From assembly GCA_009617715.1 (NCBI GenBank), contig VTFK01000162.1, positions 186,001 to 250,000 on the forward strand: a DNA stretch of 64,000 nucleotides, read 5' to 3'. Position numbers and translations under genes: made by a program. Shown in pieces: positions 61,366 to 64,000 of the stretch. Position 1 is the stretch's first letter; every line of letters starts with the position of its first letter. This DNA is from Plectrocnemia conspersa. Taxonomy: Eukaryota > Arthropoda > Insecta > Trichoptera > Polycentropodidae. Under the pieces are notes generated by a model. It did no database searches, was not told the DNA's origin, and saw only the letters and a list, made by a program, of their open reading frames with translations.

Positions 61366-61800
61366 TACAAAGTTGAGTCTTAATTTCCGCACGATTTCCT
61401 CTTTGGTGAGTAAATTTGCGAAAGCGCTGGAATCGACATTCGAACATAATTGATTGACGGATAGCTTATGTGTGAACAATGGATCTTTGTTTAGGTAAAA
61501 AACGAAAGAGTTTAATACCGATTCAGTTTATTTGAGTCCTTTGAAACGACGTAGATGCTTCAAAGACATCTTGAATATTGATTGAATATCGATATTTTGC
61601 ACGAGAATCGTTCAATTTCCCATGCACGTCTAATTTTGCGTCCAACTGACCGGAAGTCCGTTTCCATCCCGTCGGAAAATGAAAAGCGGCGGGGGATGAC
61701 GAAGCAGGAAATTCGAATGAATAAGGGGTGCCATTCAAGTGCTCTAATTATTTACAAATTGTGTCAAATTATTTCGTTTTCTCGCTTCACTCGTTAATTG
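61366..61800. other. GC-richer island
   Basis: Open frames on both strands over the same bases (plus 61582-61797, minus 61523-61738), which argues against coding. The perfect palindromic word 'aatatcgatatt' lies at 61586-61597. Confidence 0.3.
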
Positions 61801-62534
61801 TTATGATTGTTTGGGGAAATGCTATTTTTGGATACTACAATATAAATTAAATTACATTTAAAGGCTAACTTGTACTTTCACCTCTTAAACTTATTTTGTT
61901 AAATATATTTTTATATTTGACCAATAGTCTATACTCGAAGTTATTAATATTTCAAACGCAAAAAATCAAATAAACTTGTAGGGTCAGTATTATCATATTT
62001 ACATGCATTTATAAAAAAAAAGTAATCTTCTAGAAAGTAAACTGAAATATAACATTACCATATGCAAAGCATAAATGTCAAATAAGAAAATAATAAACGA
62101 TGTTTATAAAAAATATGGTCAGGTAACTATTTTTCTAGGAGCTCTAAAATACAATTGCAAAAAATATAGAACAGATGGCATTCAACATAATTTAGTTTTC
62201 TTTTTCGCATCTCTTTTTTTCATTCGTGAAAGGACTTAAATAATTGTAATTCTATACACAAAGAAAAGCATACATCTATATATCTACATAAAAAAGGTCT
62301 TTACTTTTGAAGCAATTCTAGATTTAAGGTTCACGCCTATACGTATAAGAGAATAGAAAAAATATGACTATGTATAACGAACTATGATTATTTATAGCTA
62401 ATCCTTGGGAAATAGAGGTCTTAATATGAGAAATTTATTTGTTACCGTTTCTATTTGATTTTAGTACTACTTCTTGAGATGAGTACTACTTCTCAACTGT
62501 GTGAAGCTTACTATTGGCTCATTTAAGATGATTA
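61801..62534. other. AT-rich gene-free stretch
   Basis: Nothing supported. The 3' part of the minus-strand LINE fossil may run into 62440-62534, where 'agtactacttct' occurs twice (62463, 62482). Confidence 0.45.
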
Positions 62535-63055
62535 CGTGTGGTGCAAGAAGTGTTTTTTTGTTGTTGCAGTTATTAATTAAGTTCTACCAATGTTCATATT
62601 CAGACCATGCTTTTTCACATTGTGTTTGAATGTCGCTAGTACTATATGCAGGTATTACTGTATCATTTGCAAATCTAATGTTATTTATTGGCTTACCTAA
62701 AATATTAATTCGGTGTAAATATTAAACAGAAAAGGTGATAAGATGCATCTTTGCCGTACACCGCGACTAATTTACTGAATTCATTTTTAACTTTGTCAAT
62801 AATTTTTCATTCTAGTACAGGTTTTTAAATAATGCGGAATTCATTATTATAATTTTTTTATTTGTTAGTATTCGTAGAAGTTTTGGATGTTGAACGTTTT
62901 TATATTTTACAAATAACAACATATCTACAATAACATCTGGACATATTTTGATAGGACATTTACATTAAACAGAGCTTTCCTTGTGTTCAAACAATTTTTT
63001 TTGAAACCAGACAGTGTCGCTCATGCCTTCCTCATGTTGTATTCTATTGTAAATG
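62535..63055 (-). pseudogene. LINE reverse transcriptase fossil (palm domain)
   Basis: On the minus strand, from high to low coordinates, one reads EGMSDTVWFQKKLFEHKE, then FVKYKNVQHPKLLRI (family FIDYxKAFDRVQHxKLxxIL). KNLY and later RGVRQRCILSPFLFNIYTEL then IF (family RGVRQGCILSPLLFNIYxExIF) follow, then KPINNIRFANDTVIPAYS then TSDIQTQCEKAW (family INNIRYADDTVxLAxxxxDLQxxxDK). All three catalytic blocks are present in order but damaged: KAFD is eroded to YKN and the YADD box is FAND (62662-62675 region). The wording resembles insect LINEs of the kind that encode RGVRQGCILSPLLFN; the clade is not certain. Dead copy. Confidence 0.9.
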
Positions 63056-64000
63056 ATTTTAAGAAATATTTAAAACATGCTACGTTTCAAGCTTATTGTT
63101 TTAATTTGGCATCGAATCTGTTAATACAAATATCTTATAGCTGTGAAAAATTAATATGGATAAAATAATGATACGAAATACTAAATTTAAAATTTCTGTC
63201 TGACTTTAAAGCTCTCCAATTTCCTGTATAAAATATGACTATATTTACGGATACGTCATTTAGTAATTAAAATGCTTTTACTTAAAGTGACTTGATTTAG
63301 AAAAAATAGGTCAAAAAATTGCGCAACTTTACAATGGGCTTACTCCGGAGAAAGAAACTAAATAGAAATACAATTTGTAATGTCTCAATAACATTATAGT
63401 AATGCGTGATGTTTAGTACATTGTAATAATTACGAATTATTATAAATTAAGATTTTTAAGATACATTTTCCATAATATTTAAAAAAAAAAATCGATCCTT
63501 TTATATTATGATTTGATAGATTTGGGCTGGAGTTAAACACTATCGCGATTGTTTCTCAGTTTTACTTGTATCCCAATTGTCCAAGCTCACAAACATAAAT
63601 TAATTTCAGTAATTGAGTTTAATAAATATAAATGCAATCTACATATGGGCTACTAAAACGTAATGAAATATATCTTTGTTTAGCTATTTTAAAGTTACAA
63701 CTTGGATATAGAAATAGAAAAATATAAAAAACCTATTTTTGTAGAGATGTATTGATCATAAAAAATATCGATAGCCATTTTTATTATCGAAAATAAAAAC
63801 AGAAAAATTATATCTTGTTAATTAATAACTAAATAAAATATTCCCTGTTATGTTTTAACTAGTAGCTTTGTTATTTTAAAGATGCTAATTTCATAATACA
63901 AACTAAAGTGATGTTTTAGGATAATTAGAATTCCGTTATTTGGCACAGGTAATTTCGAAACAGTAAAGGTAAAAGGTAGTGTATTTATATTATATTCAAC
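63056..64000. other. AT-rich gene-free stretch
   Basis: Nothing supported. At 63743-63790 'gagatgtattgat', 'atatcgata' and 'ttatcgaaaat' recall ends of some insect hAT elements, but no pair of ends was found. Confidence 0.4.

Noticed and set aside
62983..63168. Plus-strand frame of 61 codons
   Set aside because: Mostly antisense to the upstream part of the minus-strand LINE fossil and without its own signature.

Overview
The window is strongly AT-rich eukaryotic DNA, most likely from an insect. The evidence is the mixture of decayed transposable elements (Jockey-like LINEs, Tc1/mariner, pogo/Tigger-like, Helitron, a ZBED-type hAT, tRNA-derived SINE heads). No bacterial gene organisation is present, and one TATA box lies near an arthropod TCAGT initiator. 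I could not fix order or species. I found no intact protein-coding gene, rRNA or functional tRNA; the longest open frames (about 110-126 codons) lie in GC-richer patches and match nothing I recognise.

The DNA consists of three materials. (1) Very AT-rich filler. (2) About twenty GC-richer, apparently single-copy islands of 200-700 bp, for example at 2.9, 5.2, 8.4, 9.2, 12.3, 15.9, 22.4, 26.5, 28.5, 30.5, 34.0, 38.9, 41.6, 43.4, 45.2, 47.1, 49.4, 55.4, 58.7 and 61.4 kb. They carry E-box, CRE, GATA-like and Hox-like words and a few core-promoter motifs. They may be regulatory or conserved non-coding DNA of a developmental gene desert or a very long intron; this is inference. (3) Fossil mobile elements recognised by translating the DNA by eye, including frames broken by stops and frameshifts.

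Fossils in order: Helitron helicase tail (6.0 kb, minus), LINE reverse transcriptase (11.2 kb, plus), LINE RT (17.9 kb, plus), pogo-like end (20.7 kb), Tc1/mariner tail with its 3' end (21.2-21.6 kb, plus), LINE RT C-terminus (21.8-22.2 kb, minus), SINE head (24.9 kb), possible hAT tail (35.1 kb, minus), Tc1 tail (36.5 kb, plus), mariner (40.3-40.9 kb, minus), Jockey-clade RT (45.7-46.7 kb, plus), complete but dead hAT (52398-53881, with 15-bp terminal repeats and perfect 8-bp target duplications) and LINE RT (62.5-63.05 kb, minus).

Several repeat families have two or more copies here: R1 (0.2, 13.8 inverted, 41.2 kb), R2 (1.6, 9.9 kb), a foldback element (1.9-2.15 kb, with related pieces at 2.2, 14.6 and perhaps 54.2 kb), R3 (24.2, 60.0 kb), R4 (33.2, 44.2 kb) and a 460-470 bp pogo-like MITE (50.6, 56.5 kb).

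The most interesting points are a hAT insertion that interrupts an older reading frame which closes up again on virtual excision, a long foldback palindrome, a juxtaposed 3'/5' splice site at 55655/55656 that looks like an intronic recursive-splicing point, and a CRE/E-box island upstream of a TATA-initiator pair at 22.7-22.9 kb. I did not find a defined new multi-gene system.
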